NCBI RefSeq assembly: GCF_025971955.1
Contig: NZ_JAPDMX010000033.1
Span: 1-64,000, forward strand
Reading direction: 5' to 3'
Source: Shewanella subflava
GTDB taxonomy: Bacteria > Pseudomonadota > Gammaproteobacteria > Enterobacterales > Shewanellaceae
DNA length: 64,000 nucleotides
The notes beneath the pieces are model-generated. The model saw only the letters and a list, made by a program, of their open reading frames with translations. It was not told the origin of the DNA and searched no databases. Every line of letters starts with the position of its first letter. The stretch's first letter is position 1. The position numbers and the translations under genes are program-made. This document shows, in pieces, positions 7,345-17,620 of this stretch.

Positions 7345-7509
7345 TCAATATTCAAATAACGCCCTGTCAGTGTGATAAATCTGCCAGTTAGAGCCTAAAA
7401 ACAGCGCCTGTACGCGCTTAATTGCATTTTTATGGCCATCAAAAAGCCGAGAATTAAATACAGCAATTTTTGTATATTTTTTACTCTCATAGAGTGCGAA
7501 ACATTTAAT
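7345..7509 (-). pseudogene. Decayed small open frame
   Basis: A 54-codon leftward frame with protein-like composition (includes KIAVFNSRLFDGHKNAIKRV) ending at 7345 but lacking an ATG, GTG or TTG start. Just upstream a second short frame (7513-7602, ending KHFTTPESEAF) stops. The two look like remnants of one or two genes broken by stops or frameshifts. I recognise no family. Confidence 0.25.
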
Positions 7510-7773
7510 TTATCAAAATGCCTCGCTCTCTGGTGTAGTGAAATGTTTACCGTTGTTCGTACCTGTCTGATGCCTTAACCCCGATAAAGGCCATTTACAG
7601 TCTCATTTTGCGCTAATGTCGTTAATTTTGTGTCGGATAGGTATTTTTGAGCCATTTTTAGTGATTATTTTTGCCCGTAGAGATGGCAAAATTCTCTGAA
7701 AAATCACCGTCAGTTCGATTTTTTTGCGTTATTTGAGCAAATTTACGGCTTTCAATACGCTCAGATTTTGCGA

Positions 7774-9174
7774 TTAATGGGTTAATTTTAAGCGCTCTGG
7801 CGAAATATTTAGCTCAAATTGAATACTATCTATGACTGGTTTGAGCGTTTTAACATCAAACTTTTTGCCGTAACGTCCGTAAGTGATGTTTTGATAAGCA
7901 TGACCGACAATTTGTGCCACTAATGATTCTTCTATTTGCCGTTGTTTAAGCTCATCAATAAAAGTGTGCCTAAATGAGTAAGCTGTTGGGCGCTTGCCTG
8001 CTGTGAAGTTAAGTTGGTCGAGTAATTTGCCAAATTCACGGCAAAAGGCATGTGACCAATTGCCGTCATGACTGGGTTGATAATGAAATAACGGTTTTGA
8101 TTTTGATGTCCGGTCAGCGCGTTTTTTTACAAAATCCATAAACCCAAGTTCAATCAGTTGCTGGTGTATAGGTACTTTGCGTTTTGATTGCTCTGTTTTG
8201 AGCTGTTGGCCTGCACTGGCATTAGTGATGTTCATTAAGGCGATACCGTCTTTGACTTCAATATCATGAATATGCAGCTGACAGGCCTCTGCTGGGCGTA
8301 AGCCGCCATACATCATGAGTAGCGTTATCCATTTAAAGTCATGGCTTTTGTCGATAAAGGCGGTTGAGTTTAAAACCTGCTTAATCTGGCTCGGTTGCCA
8401 GCGCAAACGCGCTAAATCGTGTCCAGCCTGATTAGCAGGTTTAGTGAGCTTGACTTCATCAAACGGGTTTTCAGTGGTATAGCGCATTAACTTGCACCAT
8501 TTAAAAAATTGCGACACCGCAGCTAAATAATCTTTGTTACTTTTATGGCTTCTACCCTCCTCTAATAAACAGTCTTTGTATTCCATTGCTTCAGCACTTG
8601 TTATCGCGCAGACATCATCTAAATGGGTGCGTTCAATAAAGTGACCTATACGTTGATTAAGCTGCTTGACCGTTAAGGCTGAGACAGACTGCTTTTGTTT
8701 GGAAGCGATAAATTTAGATAATGCGTTACACAAATTTACATTAATCATTGATTTTAAATTGCTTTTATTCTCTATTTTATTTAACGATACCCGATTATCG
8801 TTATAGGGATAATTGTCATATGTCGCTGTATTATGTGCTACTTGCGTTGGTCGAGTCGGTATCAATTGCGTGACTTCCCGCACTGGCTTGGCGTTATCAT
8901 CAAGCGTATCTGTTACCCCAACAAAGCTCGCTCGAGCATCATTAATCAACGCATTAACCTGAGTTTTAAACTCATCAGGCTGTGATTGTGGGGTTAAGTT
9001 ACTGATTAATGGTCGTAAGATACCCGCTATCACTAGGTTTCGGCCTATCGCGATAGAGCGTTGTTTGGTAAGCAATGATACTTTGATGTCAGCAGAAAAG
9101 CCTTTATCACGTAGATAAACAGGCAACACCATGCGGGTGTAATAGGTACAATTTGTGGCGCGAAATAAGTACAT
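7774..9174 (-). CDS. Tyrosine recombinase / integrase of element A
   Basis: A 466-residue site-specific recombinase next to the intact tRNA-Ser. The catalytic residues are visible as Arg in GGLRPAEAC, Arg in SYSFRHTF, His in VGHAYQN and Tyr in TYGRYGK. As in the integrase of element B, the first box-II His is a Tyr. The two proteins are clearly related through both arm-binding and catalytic domains. This one has about 25 extra residues in the linker (around 110-140, rich in Asn and Lys). It starts at ATG-TAC, the same point as its relative. It is separated from the tRNA by the tRNA terminator, so it needs its own promoter. Confidence 0.93.
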   Translation of the reverse strand: MYLFRATNCTYYTRMVLPVYLRDKGFSADIKVSLLTKQRSIAIGRNLVIAGILRPLISNLTPQSQPDEFKTQVNALINDARASFVGVTDTLDDNAKPVREVTQLIPTRPTQVAHNTATYDNYPYNDNRVSLNKIENKSNLKSMINVNLCNALSKFIASKQKQSVSALTVKQLNQRIGHFIERTHLDDVCAITSAEAMEYKDCLLEEGRSHKSNKDYLAAVSQFFKWCKLMRYTTENPFDEVKLTKPANQAGHDLARLRWQPSQIKQVLNSTAFIDKSHDFKWITLLMMYGGLRPAEACQLHIHDIEVKDGIALMNITNASAGQQLKTEQSKRKVPIHQQLIELGFMDFVKKRADRTSKSKPLFHYQPSHDGNWSHAFCREFGKLLDQLNFTAGKRPTAYSFRHTFIDELKQRQIEESLVAQIVGHAYQNITYGRYGKKFDVKTLKPVIDSIQFELNISPERLKLTH

Positions 9175-9228
9175 ATGTCTCAGTCATCCGTTTTTGGCCT
9201 GAGAATATGATTTTTCAAATGCTAGAAA

Positions 9229-9260
9229 GCAAAAAAGCCATTGATTATCAATGGCTTTTT
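9229..9260 (-). terminator. Terminator of tRNA-Ser
   Basis: GCCATTGA-tta-TCAATGGC, followed on the minus strand by a run of T. It lies 13 bp beyond the tRNA 3' end and before the integrase gene. It is the counterpart of the hairpin at 2965-2999. Confidence 0.8.
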
Positions 9261-9268
9261 CACTTTAA

Positions 9269-9298
9269 AATATGGCGGAGGGATAGGGATTTGAACCC
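9269..9298. repeat. att copy inside intact tRNA-Ser
   Basis: Thirty bases identical to 3007-3036. This copy is the functional 3' end of the tRNA gene (CCA, acceptor and T-arm strand) and is the likely recombination core of element A. Confidence 0.9.
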
Positions 9299-9362
9299 TA
9301 GAACGGGGTAAACCGTTGCCGGTTTTCAAGACCGGTGCATTCGACCACTCTGCCATCCCTCC
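9273..9362 (-). tRNA. serT: tRNA-Ser(UGA)
   Basis: A 90-nt type II tRNA including the encoded CCA (complement of TGG at 9273-9275). The acceptor stem GGAGGGA pairs with TCCCTCC, the discriminator is G, and the anticodon loop CTTGAAAA gives anticodon TGA within a CCGGT/ACCGG stem. A long variable arm and GGTTCAAATCC T-arm follow. It is the insertion target of elements A and B, whose ends rebuild its 3' part. Confidence 0.95.
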
Positions 9363-9451
9363 GAACGCGGCGAATAATATGACAACCTATTGATGCTGTA
9401 AAGCCCTAATTTAAAATAATTACCTAGATGATTATTTTAAAACCAAAATGA

Positions 9452-10720
9452 TTAGTCTTTAGTCTTTTTTATCGCAATACGAGCAGGATCTGGCATGATA
9501 AAAGAACCTTGCACGCTATTCCATGAGGTATGGCGGCTTGTGTAATATGCGCCAAATACTATCAGTGAACAAATTAAGATACCTAAACCAATTGCTTGCT
9601 CACCTGCGTTTGCAAATGCAGCAACAATGCTTGACGCACCAAATGCGACACTGATTTGTATAAAGTTCTGTAATCCAGCGGCTTTAGCGGCATCATCTTT
9701 AAATGTTTGTAATGCATTATTCACAACAATTGGGTAAATCGCGCCATTAGCTGCTGCCATAAAAGCAAATACAATCAACAGTGGGTAGATAGTTGTCATC
9801 TCAAAAACGATGGTCAAGATGGAAATAAGCATTGTTGTCGTAAAGAAAAGACCTAACTGTACTTTTAGTGCTGTATGACTGCCTAGTTTTTTAATCAGTA
9901 TTTTTCCACTATAACCGCCAACAATGAACATTATCGTTTGCGGAATAAAACTTAAACCAATTGCGGTGGCATCAAAACCAAACTTATCCATTACCGCAGG
10001 CCATAGAGTTAAGTAGGAAAAAAATGCACCTGAACACGCGGCAAATATCATCACATTACCCACGTAAAATGGATTTGCTAACATTTGTTTAAATGTCATG
10101 GCCTTATTTTTTTCAGCCTTGATGGATTCAGCACTTGGTTTGTCCGCTTTAACAAAAAACTGAGTCATAAGAATTAACATCACACCCAATAAAGCTAAGC
10201 AAACAAAAATACTTTGCCATCCCCAATAAGACAAAAAGAATGCTCCGATCAGTGGTGCTATTGCGGGTGATAGCGCCACAAGCGGCATAATGTTTGATAA
10301 TACCTGCTGTGATTCTTCAGCATCATATTTTTCAATAACCAAAGCTTGCCAGATAACACTTGCACTGCATACACCAATTGCTTGGATAAAACGGCCAATA
10401 TTCATCATCACAATATTATCGCTAACAATAATCAAACCAGTTGCGATAACAAATAGCATTAACCCTAAAAGTAATGAATTTCGCTTGCCCCATTTTTCAA
10501 CTAACTTGCCATAGAGCAGTTGACCAAATGCTAAACCTGCTAAGAATGTCGTGAGCGACATTGCCACTTCAGCTGTTGAAGCTCCAAATGAGCCTTCAAT
10601 TGATTTAAAAGCAGGCAAATACATATCTGTGGCGATAAAACACAGCATGCTTAAAATAGTTAAATAAAGAAAAAATCCTGCTTTCTCTATCATTCCGTGG
10701 GATTTTTGTTGTTTACTCAT
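9452..10720 (-). CDS. punC: MFS efflux transporter, Bcr/CflA type (PunC-like)
   Basis: A 422-residue, 12-helix major facilitator protein of the inner membrane (drug:H+ antiporter 1 subfamily). Family marks include the first-helix motif ATDMYLPAF and the loop 2-3 motif GKLVEKWGKRNSLLLG. Diverging from it is a LysR gene that closely resembles E. coli PunR (YdhB), and the E. coli pair PunR-PunC (YdhB-YdhC) exports purines and purine nucleosides. The PunC assignment rests on this pairing; other Bcr/CflA drug exporters have similar sequences. It is transcribed toward tRNA-Ser. Confidence 0.82.
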   Translation of the reverse strand: MSKQQKSHGMIEKAGFFLYLTILSMLCFIATDMYLPAFKSIEGSFGASTAEVAMSLTTFLAGLAFGQLLYGKLVEKWGKRNSLLLGLMLFVIATGLIIVSDNIVMMNIGRFIQAIGVCSASVIWQALVIEKYDAEESQQVLSNIMPLVALSPAIAPLIGAFFLSYWGWQSIFVCLALLGVMLILMTQFFVKADKPSAESIKAEKNKAMTFKQMLANPFYVGNVMIFAACSGAFFSYLTLWPAVMDKFGFDATAIGLSFIPQTIMFIVGGYSGKILIKKLGSHTALKVQLGLFFTTTMLISILTIVFEMTTIYPLLIVFAFMAAANGAIYPIVVNNALQTFKDDAAKAAGLQNFIQISVAFGASSIVAAFANAGEQAIGLGILICSLIVFGAYYTSRHTSWNSVQGSFIMPDPARIAIKKTKD

Positions 10721-10833
10721 ATCTAATACTCAAATGATTTTTCATTAGACATAGTTTAAATATTAGAAATTACTCTGTGAAACGTTTATATTTGAACGTA
10801 GCTATCAAAAAATATCACAGCAAGGGTATTGCT

Positions 10834-11736
10834 ATGCTTTCAGAACAAACACTCCATATGATCGATATCGTTGCTAGATTAGGCAGTTTTACCGCCGCTG
10901 CAAATGAGCTACATAAAGTGCCTTCTGCGGTGAGTTATGCCGTGAAGCAAGTCGAGACTGATATTGGTGTAGTGTTATTTGAGCGACACCATCGCTCGGT
11001 TACCTTAACTGAGCCTGGTAAACACTTTTTACAGCATGCAAGAGAACTGCTCAGACAAATGGATGAGCTTAAACGTGAAACTCAACGCGTTGCCAATGGC
11101 TGGCAACCCACCTTGTCTATCGCGCTTGATAACATTGTGCGTGCAGATAAAATTAGCTCATTGATTGCTGACTTTTATCGACACTTTGATGATGTCGAAT
11201 TAATCATTCAAATTGAAGTGTTTAATGGTGTTTGGGAGTCATTGGCTAGCGGACGAAGTATGGTAGCCATTGGCGCAACCACAGCGATACCCGTTGGTGG
11301 TGTATATCAGTATCGTGATATGAAGGATATTGAATGGGCTTTTTTAGTCAGTAAAAACCATCCGCTTGCCGATATCGATAGACCGTTAATTGATGATGAA
11401 CTTCGTCAATATCCAGCAATTTGTCTTGAAGACACTTCTAGAGAAATTCCTAAACGCACAACTTGGTTGTTAGATAATCAGCGCCGTTTAGTTGTACCCG
11501 ACTGGATCCGAGCAATTAACTGTTTTCGTTCGGGTTTAGGAATAGGCTATATGCCAATCCACCTTGCACAGCCTTTCATTGCTAGTGGGATGTTAGTTCA
11601 AAAGACATTGCAAAACCCTAAACCATCAAGTCCATGTTGTTTGGCTTGGGATCAAGGTCGTATGTCCCCTGCACTTCAATGGGTGCTGGATTATTTGGGT
11701 GATACTGAAAAGCTACATCGTGAGTGGTTAGCTTAA
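10834..11736 (+). CDS. punR: LysR-type regulator PunR
   Basis: A 300-residue LysR regulator. The N-terminal winged HTH is FTAAANELHKVPSAVSYAVK (residues about 17-36); the C-terminal half is the effector-binding domain. Stretches such as FYRHFDDVEL, FNGVWESLASGR and WLLDNQRR match what I remember of E. coli YdhB/PunR, an adenine-responsive activator of punC. ATG at 10834 is chosen because it aligns with the HTH start of the family; the in-frame ATG at 10777 would add 19 unlikely residues. It is divergent from punC, so the roughly 110-bp gap probably holds the shared operator. Confidence 0.88.
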   Translation: MLSEQTLHMIDIVARLGSFTAAANELHKVPSAVSYAVKQVETDIGVVLFERHHRSVTLTEPGKHFLQHARELLRQMDELKRETQRVANGWQPTLSIALDNIVRADKISSLIADFYRHFDDVELIIQIEVFNGVWESLASGRSMVAIGATTAIPVGGVYQYRDMKDIEWAFLVSKNHPLADIDRPLIDDELRQYPAICLEDTSREIPKRTTWLLDNQRRLVVPDWIRAINCFRSGLGIGYMPIHLAQPFIASGMLVQKTLQNPKPSSPCCLAWDQGRMSPALQWVLDYLGDTEKLHREWLA

Positions 11737-12041
11737 TCTAAGCTAATCACTTGAATATGAATAAAATAGCCCCATATTTAAATGTAATGTCGCAATTGAA
11801 TTGTTACAATGGAATTTGTGCAAAACGTTAATAATTAATATTCAATTAAGCTAGCTTGTTGACAATGAAGCCATTGCTAAATTAACACGGATTAATGGTC
11901 AATTAGCTTTATTATAATGATGACAGCAACAATTTATAATAAGCTGGGCATTCATTAACGAATTTACGGTCAGGCGGTTCACATTACAAATCTGCCTGAT
12001 TCAAATGCTAGAAAACGTATTTATATGTCTTGGAGACGATT
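11737..12041. other. Intergenic region before yccA
   Basis: About 305 bp without a gene. A sigma70-like TTGACA at 11859-11864 with TTAACA 17 bp on is a weak promoter candidate for yccA. A TCAGGC/GCCTGA hairpin lies about 40-70 bp before the yccA start. Nothing else stands out. Confidence 0.35.
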
Positions 12042-12701
12042 ATGAATCAACACACTTTGTCGAGCCAACATGCTACGACGATGGAAACAAACAAACTCAT
12101 CAAAAACACTTATATGCTACTTTCGATGACATTAGCATTTGCCGCGGTGATGGCAGGTGTTGCAATGGCTTTGAATATCGGTCCCTTTATGTCTATCGGT
12201 CTGTCTTTAGGCAGTATTGTAGTGATGATGGTCACCTTGAAAAAAGCTGACAACGCTTCTGGCCTAGCTTGGATTTTTGCTTTCACGGGTATGCAAGGTG
12301 CATCACTGGGTTATATCTTAAATCACTATGTTGGCTTAGCTAATGGCCCTGAATTGATCATGCAAGCCTTTGGTTTAACATCGATTATTTTTGTGTCGTT
12401 ATCGGCTTATGCGATTACTACCAAAAAAGACTTCAGCTTTATGGGTGGTTTTCTATTTGCGGGTTTACTTGTTGTAATTGGCGCATCGCTGATCAACATG
12501 TTTGTTGGCAATGGTGTGGCTTTCATGGCCATTCAAGCCGCTGTTGCCATGTTAATGGTCGGTTTGATCCTGTTTGATACAAGTCGTATCGTGAATGGCG
12601 GCGAAACAAACTACATACGTGCCACCATTTCTTTATTCCTTAACTTTATCAATTTATTCATGGCCCTACTTCACTTATTAGGCATGGGTAACGACGATTA
12701 A
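12042..12701 (+). CDS. yccA: Bax inhibitor-1 family membrane protein YccA
   Basis: A 219-residue inner-membrane protein of the BI-1/UPF0005 family with seven predicted helices. In E. coli YccA is a substrate and modulator of the FtsH protease and can protect SecY from degradation. The family's late acidic/polar stretch is seen as LILFDTSRIVNGGETNYIRA, followed by the last helix. ATG at 12042 is preceded by GGAG at about -11; a TTG four codons upstream is in frame but less likely. A terminator follows directly, so it is monocistronic. Confidence 0.88.
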   Translation: MNQHTLSSQHATTMETNKLIKNTYMLLSMTLAFAAVMAGVAMALNIGPFMSIGLSLGSIVVMMVTLKKADNASGLAWIFAFTGMQGASLGYILNHYVGLANGPELIMQAFGLTSIIFVSLSAYAITTKKDFSFMGGFLFAGLLVVIGASLINMFVGNGVAFMAIQAAVAMLMVGLILFDTSRIVNGGETNYIRATISLFLNFINLFMALLHLLGMGNDD

Positions 12702-12728
12702 TCGTCATTACTGATAAATTAAGATAAA

Positions 12729-12756
12729 ATGGCCCTAGTTTAGGGTCATTTTTTTT
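12729..12756 (+). terminator. Terminator of yccA
   Basis: The 9-bp stem ATGGCCCTA / TAGGGTCAT (one G-T pair) is followed by eight T, 28 bp after the yccA stop and just before tusD. Confidence 0.85.
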
Positions 12757-12759
12757 ATA

Positions 12760-13149
12760 ATGAATAAATTCATCGTCCAAGTTAACGGTCCCGCTTATGG
12801 GTCAACAGCCAGTTTCAGAGCACTGAAGTTTTGCCAAGCGGCTACCTCTGCTGGTCATCAGGTCATCAAAGTCTTTTTTTACCAAGATGGCGTGCAAAAC
12901 AGCAACTCGTTGCATTGTCCTGCCTCGGATGAAATTAATCTGCACCAACTATGGGTAGATTTTTCTCAATCACAACAGGTGCCTCTTATCAATTGCGTAT
13001 CTGCAGCACTAAGGCGCGGAGTGTTATCTGAACAAGATGCAATAGAAAATAGTAAATCGCAATGGAACAGTGCGAGCGAATTTACCATGGGCGGCCTTGG
13101 TGAGTTAGTCAGTGGCATTGAGCATGCCGACCGTCTAGTGTGTTTTTAA
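12760..13149 (+). CDS. tusD: Sulfurtransferase TusD
   Basis: 129 residues, DsrE-fold. TusD of the TusBCD complex accepts persulfide sulfur from TusA and passes it to TusE on the way to MnmA for 2-thiouridine formation at the tRNA wobble position. The catalytic Cys is visible in the conserved motif LINCVSAALRRGV around residue 79. It is the first gene of tusD-tusC-tusB-tusE, with 13 bp to tusC. The start lies immediately after the T tract of the yccA terminator, so the promoter must overlap that region. Confidence 0.93.
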   Translation: MNKFIVQVNGPAYGSTASFRALKFCQAATSAGHQVIKVFFYQDGVQNSNSLHCPASDEINLHQLWVDFSQSQQVPLINCVSAALRRGVLSEQDAIENSKSQWNSASEFTMGGLGELVSGIEHADRLVCF

Positions 13150-13162
13150 GGACAAAGATGAA

Positions 13163-13519
13163 ATGAAAAAAGTGTGTATTGTATTTCGACATTCTCCTTA
13201 TGGCACAACCCATACCCGTGAAGGGATAGATTTTGCGTTATTAAGTGCCAGCTTTGAGCAGCAAGTATCGCTAGTATTTTGTGATGAAGCCGTATTGCAT
13301 TTATTACCCAACCAACAGGCAGAATTAGCGGGTAGTAAGGATTATGTCGCGGTTTTTAAAGCCTTTGACTTGTATGAAATTGAAACGGTATTAGCCTGTA
13401 AAGCATCACTTGATGCGCTTGGGATCGATCAAAATGAGCTAGCTATTAATGCACAAATAGTAGAGGCTGCAACCATTAGTGCGGCACTGGCAGATGCTGA
13501 TGAGGTATTGGTATTTTGA
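13163..13519 (+). CDS. tusC: Sulfur relay protein TusC
   Basis: A 118-residue DsrF-like protein, structural partner in the TusBCD hexamer. It has the family start IVFRHSPYGTTHTREGID and no required catalytic Cys. Its TGA overlaps the tusB start by four bases, implying coupled translation. Confidence 0.92.
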   Translation: MKKVCIVFRHSPYGTTHTREGIDFALLSASFEQQVSLVFCDEAVLHLLPNQQAELAGSKDYVAVFKAFDLYEIETVLACKASLDALGIDQNELAINAQIVEAATISAALADADEVLVF

Positions 13520-13812
13520 TTTTACATCACATTCAAACATCCCCTAGCCATGACAACGCAATGCGATTGTGTTTAAGGTATATCCGCTCTGGCGACAGCA
13601 TTATTCTGACTGCTGATGCAGTTAACGTTTTACTCTATCAAGAGTGGTTAAACCTGCTGACCGCTGTACCTGTTTATGTGTTAAAAGATGAAATAGAAGC
13701 GCGTGGATTAGCGGGTAAATTAGCCGATATTTCCAACATGAAAATTAATGTGATTGATGTTGATGAGTTCGTCAATCAAACGCTGCATCATAGCAAGGTG
13801 ATTACATGGTAA
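13516..13812 (+). CDS. tusB: Sulfur relay protein TusB
   Basis: A 98-residue DsrH-like small subunit of TusBCD. It begins at TTG (13516), which overlaps the tusC stop (TTGA) and starts the family peptide [10 protein letters not shown]; no ATG is available nearby. Its stop overlaps the start of tusE by seven bases. Confidence 0.9.
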   Translation: MILHHIQTSPSHDNAMRLCLRYIRSGDSIILTADAVNVLLYQEWLNLLTAVPVYVLKDEIEARGLAGKLADISNMKINVIDVDEFVNQTLHHSKVITW

Positions 13813-14159
13813 GTCCCGTTTTTGAATTTATGTTTGAGTTTAACGGCCAAATTATCGAAACCGATAAACAGGGTTATTTAAAAAACGTCGAGGATTGGCA
13901 ACAAGAGATGGCGCCATTATTAGCCGCGACAGAAAACATTGAATTGACTGATGCCCATTGGGAAGTGATCCACTTTGTCCGCCATTTCTATTTAGAATAC
14001 AAAACCAGTCCAGCGATTAGAGTATTAGTAAAGGCGATTGGGCAAAGTTTAGGACCTGATAAAGGCAACTCAAAGTACCTTTACACCCTATTCCCCGTTG
14101 GCCCCGCAAAGCAAGCCACAAAGATTGCAGGCCTTCCAAAACCGGCAAAATGTCTTTAA
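13806..14159 (+). CDS. tusE: TusE/DsrC-family sulfur carrier
   Basis: 117 residues. It accepts sulfur from TusD and donates it to MnmA. The C-terminal arm with the essential penultimate Cys is present (LPKPAKCL). The middle carries the DsrC-type HTH-like region [16 protein letters not shown] and the basic loop [14 protein letters not shown]. Only one of the two Cys of true sulfite-reductase DsrC is present, which supports a tRNA-thiolation role. It is the last gene of the operon, followed by a folded intergenic region and a bidirectional terminator. Confidence 0.92.
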   Translation: MVSPVFEFMFEFNGQIIETDKQGYLKNVEDWQQEMAPLLAATENIELTDAHWEVIHFVRHFYLEYKTSPAIRVLVKAIGQSLGPDKGNSKYLYTLFPVGPAKQATKIAGLPKPAKCL

Positions 14160-14362
14160 ATATGGATGTTAAACCTGAACTCTAGTTTATAAATCTATCT
14201 TCAGCGGCTATTTGCAGCGCTGACGGTCTTGGATTCACTTGCAATAGACCTGCTATTGCACGTTTATGAAACGCTGTTAGCAAGACAAAACGCTGTTTGG
14301 TAAGCGTTTATTATCCCAGTCTGAAGTTATTTAAATCAGACATGTTTACATGAAAAAAACAT
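14160..14362. other. Folded intergenic region after tusE
   Basis: Three consecutive perfect hairpins: TGCAATAG/CTATTGCA (14240-14260), CGTTT/AAACG (14261-14273) and AAACGCT/AGCGTTT (14288-14309). With the terminator downstream this could be a 3' UTR-derived small RNA or an intergenic repeat unit. No coding frame is visible. Confidence 0.35.
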
Positions 14363-14396
14363 AAAGCCCCGAAGCATGATGCTTCGGGGCTTTTTT
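14363..14396. terminator. Bidirectional terminator between tusE and the serS operon
   Basis: A 15-bp near-perfect palindromic stem (AAAGCCCCGAAGCAT and its complement) has an A/T tract on both sides. It serves the rightward tus operon and the leftward serS-side transcript. Confidence 0.9.
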
Positions 14397-14412
14397 GTAT
14401 GTTACTGGTAAA

Positions 14413-14535
14413 TTAGGGTAACGTATTTTCAAGTAATATATACAAGGCCTGGCTCAGTTGAGCTAATACCACAAAACCAAAAAAATACATCACAACAGTA
14501 TATACCACGCTGTTATTTTTAGGCTTTCGCGACAT
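14413..14535 (-). CDS. 40-residue single-pass membrane peptide after serS
   Basis: A short frame starting MSRKPKNNSVVYTVV: a basic N-terminus, then one hydrophobic helix (about residues 10-33, VVYTVVMYFFGFVVLAQ) and a short polar tail ending LENTLP. GAGAA lies about 13 bp before the ATG. It sits 78 bp downstream of serS on the same strand and ends 17 bp before the bidirectional terminator, so it is plausibly the last gene of that operon. The N-in topology and clean boundaries suggest a real microprotein; the function is unknown. Confidence 0.55.
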   Translation of the reverse strand: MSRKPKNNSVVYTVVMYFFGFVVLAQLSQALYILLENTLP

Positions 14536-14613
14536 GAATTGACGTTCTCAACAAAAAATATCTAATGCGCTATTTTTAATGAAAAACTCTTTCCTAGTCA
14601 ATAACTTTCGGCT

Positions 14614-15918
<1,305 letters not shown>

Positions 15919-16293
15919 TTAAACGCGAGAAAAAATTAGCTGCTGACCTAAATACACCATGAATAAACACAGGGTAACGTTCAACAACACATTAAGCATA
16001 CTTTTAAACCATAACCCCTCTTGCATCAGCAATAAGGTTTCATTAGAAAAAGTAGAAAAGGTAGTTAATGCTCCAAGTAAGCCTACAGCAACGAATGACT
16101 TAACTTCAGGGCTTAAATGGCTAAGTTGCCCTAAGGCATAAACTATCCCCATTAAAAACGATCCTAATACGTTGACCAACAGTGTACCAAAAGGGAAACT
16201 GCTTCCAAATACTTGGATCATAAAAATTGACATAAGATAGCGTAAAACAGCGCCAATCGATCCACCCAAGGCCACAAACAGAATATTAGTCAT
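15919..16293 (-). CDS. crcB: Fluoride channel CrcB (Fluc)
   Basis: A 124-residue inner-membrane protein with four helices that forms dual-topology dimeric fluoride exporters. The signature residues are visible: [13 protein letters not shown] at the N-terminus, [13 protein letters not shown] with the conserved Asn, and [15 protein letters not shown] with the Phe box and central sodium site. Its start overlaps the end of rarA by eight bases. No fluoride riboswitch is apparent, since it is embedded in an operon. Confidence 0.95.
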   Translation of the reverse strand: MTNILFVALGGSIGAVLRYLMSIFMIQVFGSSFPFGTLLVNVLGSFLMGIVYALGQLSHLSPEVKSFVAVGLLGALTTFSTFSNETLLLMQEGLWFKSMLNVLLNVTLCLFMVYLGQQLIFSRV

Positions 16294-17617
16294 AACGTTT
16301 TAGCTCACTTTGTTGATCACGCAGGGCTAAATTGGTCAATTTGTCTTGAATGCGCTTTTCAAAACCACGATTGGTTGGTTGATAAAAATGGGCATTTTGA
16401 AGTGATTCAGGGAAATAATTCTCACCGGCAGCAAATGCATCAGGTTCGTCATGGGCATAACGATATTCCTGACCATAGCCAATATCTTTCATCAATTGCG
16501 TGGGAGCATTACGTAAATGATTGGGTACAGGCTCGTGCCCTGTTTGCTTAGCCAGCTCTCGAGCTTGTTTAAACGCCGTATACACGGCATTACTTTTTGG
16601 CGCACTGGCAAGATAAAGCACTGCTTGTGCTATGGCGCGCTCGCCTTCGGCTGGCCCTAAACGATGAAAACAATCCCACGCATTGAGTGCCACGGTCATT
16701 GCCATAGGATCCGCATTGCCGATATCTTCGGAGGCTATGGCTAATAAACGCCTAGCCACATAAAGCGGATCGCCGCCGCCTTCTAAAATTCGACAAAACC
16801 AATAAAGGGCTGCATCGGGGGCAGAGCCACGTACCGATTTATGCACCGCGGAGATTAAATCGTAAAATTGATCACCATTTTTGTCATAACCCGCCACTTG
16901 ATGGCCAGCTACTTGGGTTAACATTTCAAGGGTAAATTTGCCATTATCGGCAACTAAATCACCCATTAGCTCAATTAAGTTTAAGGCTTTGCGAGCATCA
17001 CCATCACAAATTTTTGCTAATGAATTAGCCACCTCATTGGGTAACATCAGTTGTCTTTTACCCAACCCTCGTTCTATATCCGTTAATGCTTGTTGAGCGA
17101 TTTGAATGATTTCGTCATTGGTTAAACGATTGATTAGATAAACCCTGGCCCTTGATAAAAGTGCATTATTGATTTCAAATGAGGGGTTTTCAGTTGTTGC
17201 ACCGACAAAAATCACCGTGCCATCTTCAATGAAAGGTAAAAAGGCATCTTGCTGGCTTTTATTAAAGCGATGAACTTCATCAACAAACAATAAGGTTCTT
17301 TGACCACGACTTTGCGCAATTGCTTTTGCCTGTTCAATGGCGGCGCGAATATCTTTAACACCTGAAGTCACGGCAGAGATGCGTTCTACATGAGCATTGG
17401 CATAATGCGCGACTAATTCAGCTAAGGTGGTTTTGCCTGTACCTGGCGGCCCCCACAACAACATGGAGTGGGCACGATTTGCCTCTAATGCTTGACGTAA
17501 GGGTTGGCCTGCACCGAGTAAATGCATTTGACCAATATATTCACTGATATTGCGCGGCCGCATTTTCGCCGCTAACGGGCGAAAATCGGGGGCGAAATTA
17601 AAATCTAGGTTGGCCAC
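16286..17617 (-). CDS. rarA: Replication-associated recombination AAA+ ATPase RarA
   Basis: 443 residues (MgsA/RarA, Mgs1/WRNIP1 family). It acts at stalled replication forks. Walker A is [18 protein letters not shown] near residue 55, Walker B is [20 protein letters not shown], and sensor 1 is [14 protein letters not shown]. The C-terminal tetramerisation region includes [20 protein letters not shown]. It lies 3 bp after lolA and overlaps crcB, so it is clearly co-transcribed. Confidence 0.96.
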   Translation of the reverse strand: MANLDFNFAPDFRPLAAKMRPRNISEYIGQMHLLGAGQPLRQALEANRAHSMLLWGPPGTGKTTLAELVAHYANAHVERISAVTSGVKDIRAAIEQAKAIAQSRGQRTLLFVDEVHRFNKSQQDAFLPFIEDGTVIFVGATTENPSFEINNALLSRARVYLINRLTNDEIIQIAQQALTDIERGLGKRQLMLPNEVANSLAKICDGDARKALNLIELMGDLVADNGKFTLEMLTQVAGHQVAGYDKNGDQFYDLISAVHKSVRGSAPDAALYWFCRILEGGGDPLYVARRLLAIASEDIGNADPMAMTVALNAWDCFHRLGPAEGERAIAQAVLYLASAPKSNAVYTAFKQARELAKQTGHEPVPNHLRNAPTQLMKDIGYGQEYRYAHDEPDAFAAGENYFPESLQNAHFYQPTNRGFEKRIQDKLTNLALRDQQSELKRYD

Positions 17618-17620
17618 AAA

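Larger units (their letters stand above)
6794..7773. other. Long non-coding stretch of element A
   Basis: Nearly 1 kb without a convincing gene. It includes the hairpin cluster at 7183-7314 and short decayed frames near 7345-7602, described separately. The part 6794-7180 is AT-rich with many stops in all frames, and I see nothing I can name there. Confidence 0.5.
3007..9298. mobile_element. Integrative element A at tRNA-Ser(UGA)
   Basis: A region of about 6.26 kb bounded by the 30-bp direct repeats at 3007-3036 and 9269-9298. It contains its own tyrosine integrase (7774-9174) next to the intact tRNA, a Doc toxin-antitoxin pair, an XRE regulator, an IS110-family insertion, a small membrane protein, a duplicated 0.3-0.4 kb sequence and a hairpin cluster. 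No relaxase, replication or conjugation gene is visible, so it could move only by integrase and with outside help. Element status is inferred from att repeats plus integrase. Confidence 0.85.

Noticed and set aside
1..9362. Prophage
   Set aside because: Apart from integrases there is no capsid, terminase, tail, lysis or phage replication gene; the content fits small integrative elements.
12005..12250. 81-codon frame overlapping the start of yccA
   Set aside because: It is a different frame of yccA; the yccA frame has the ribosome site and family match.
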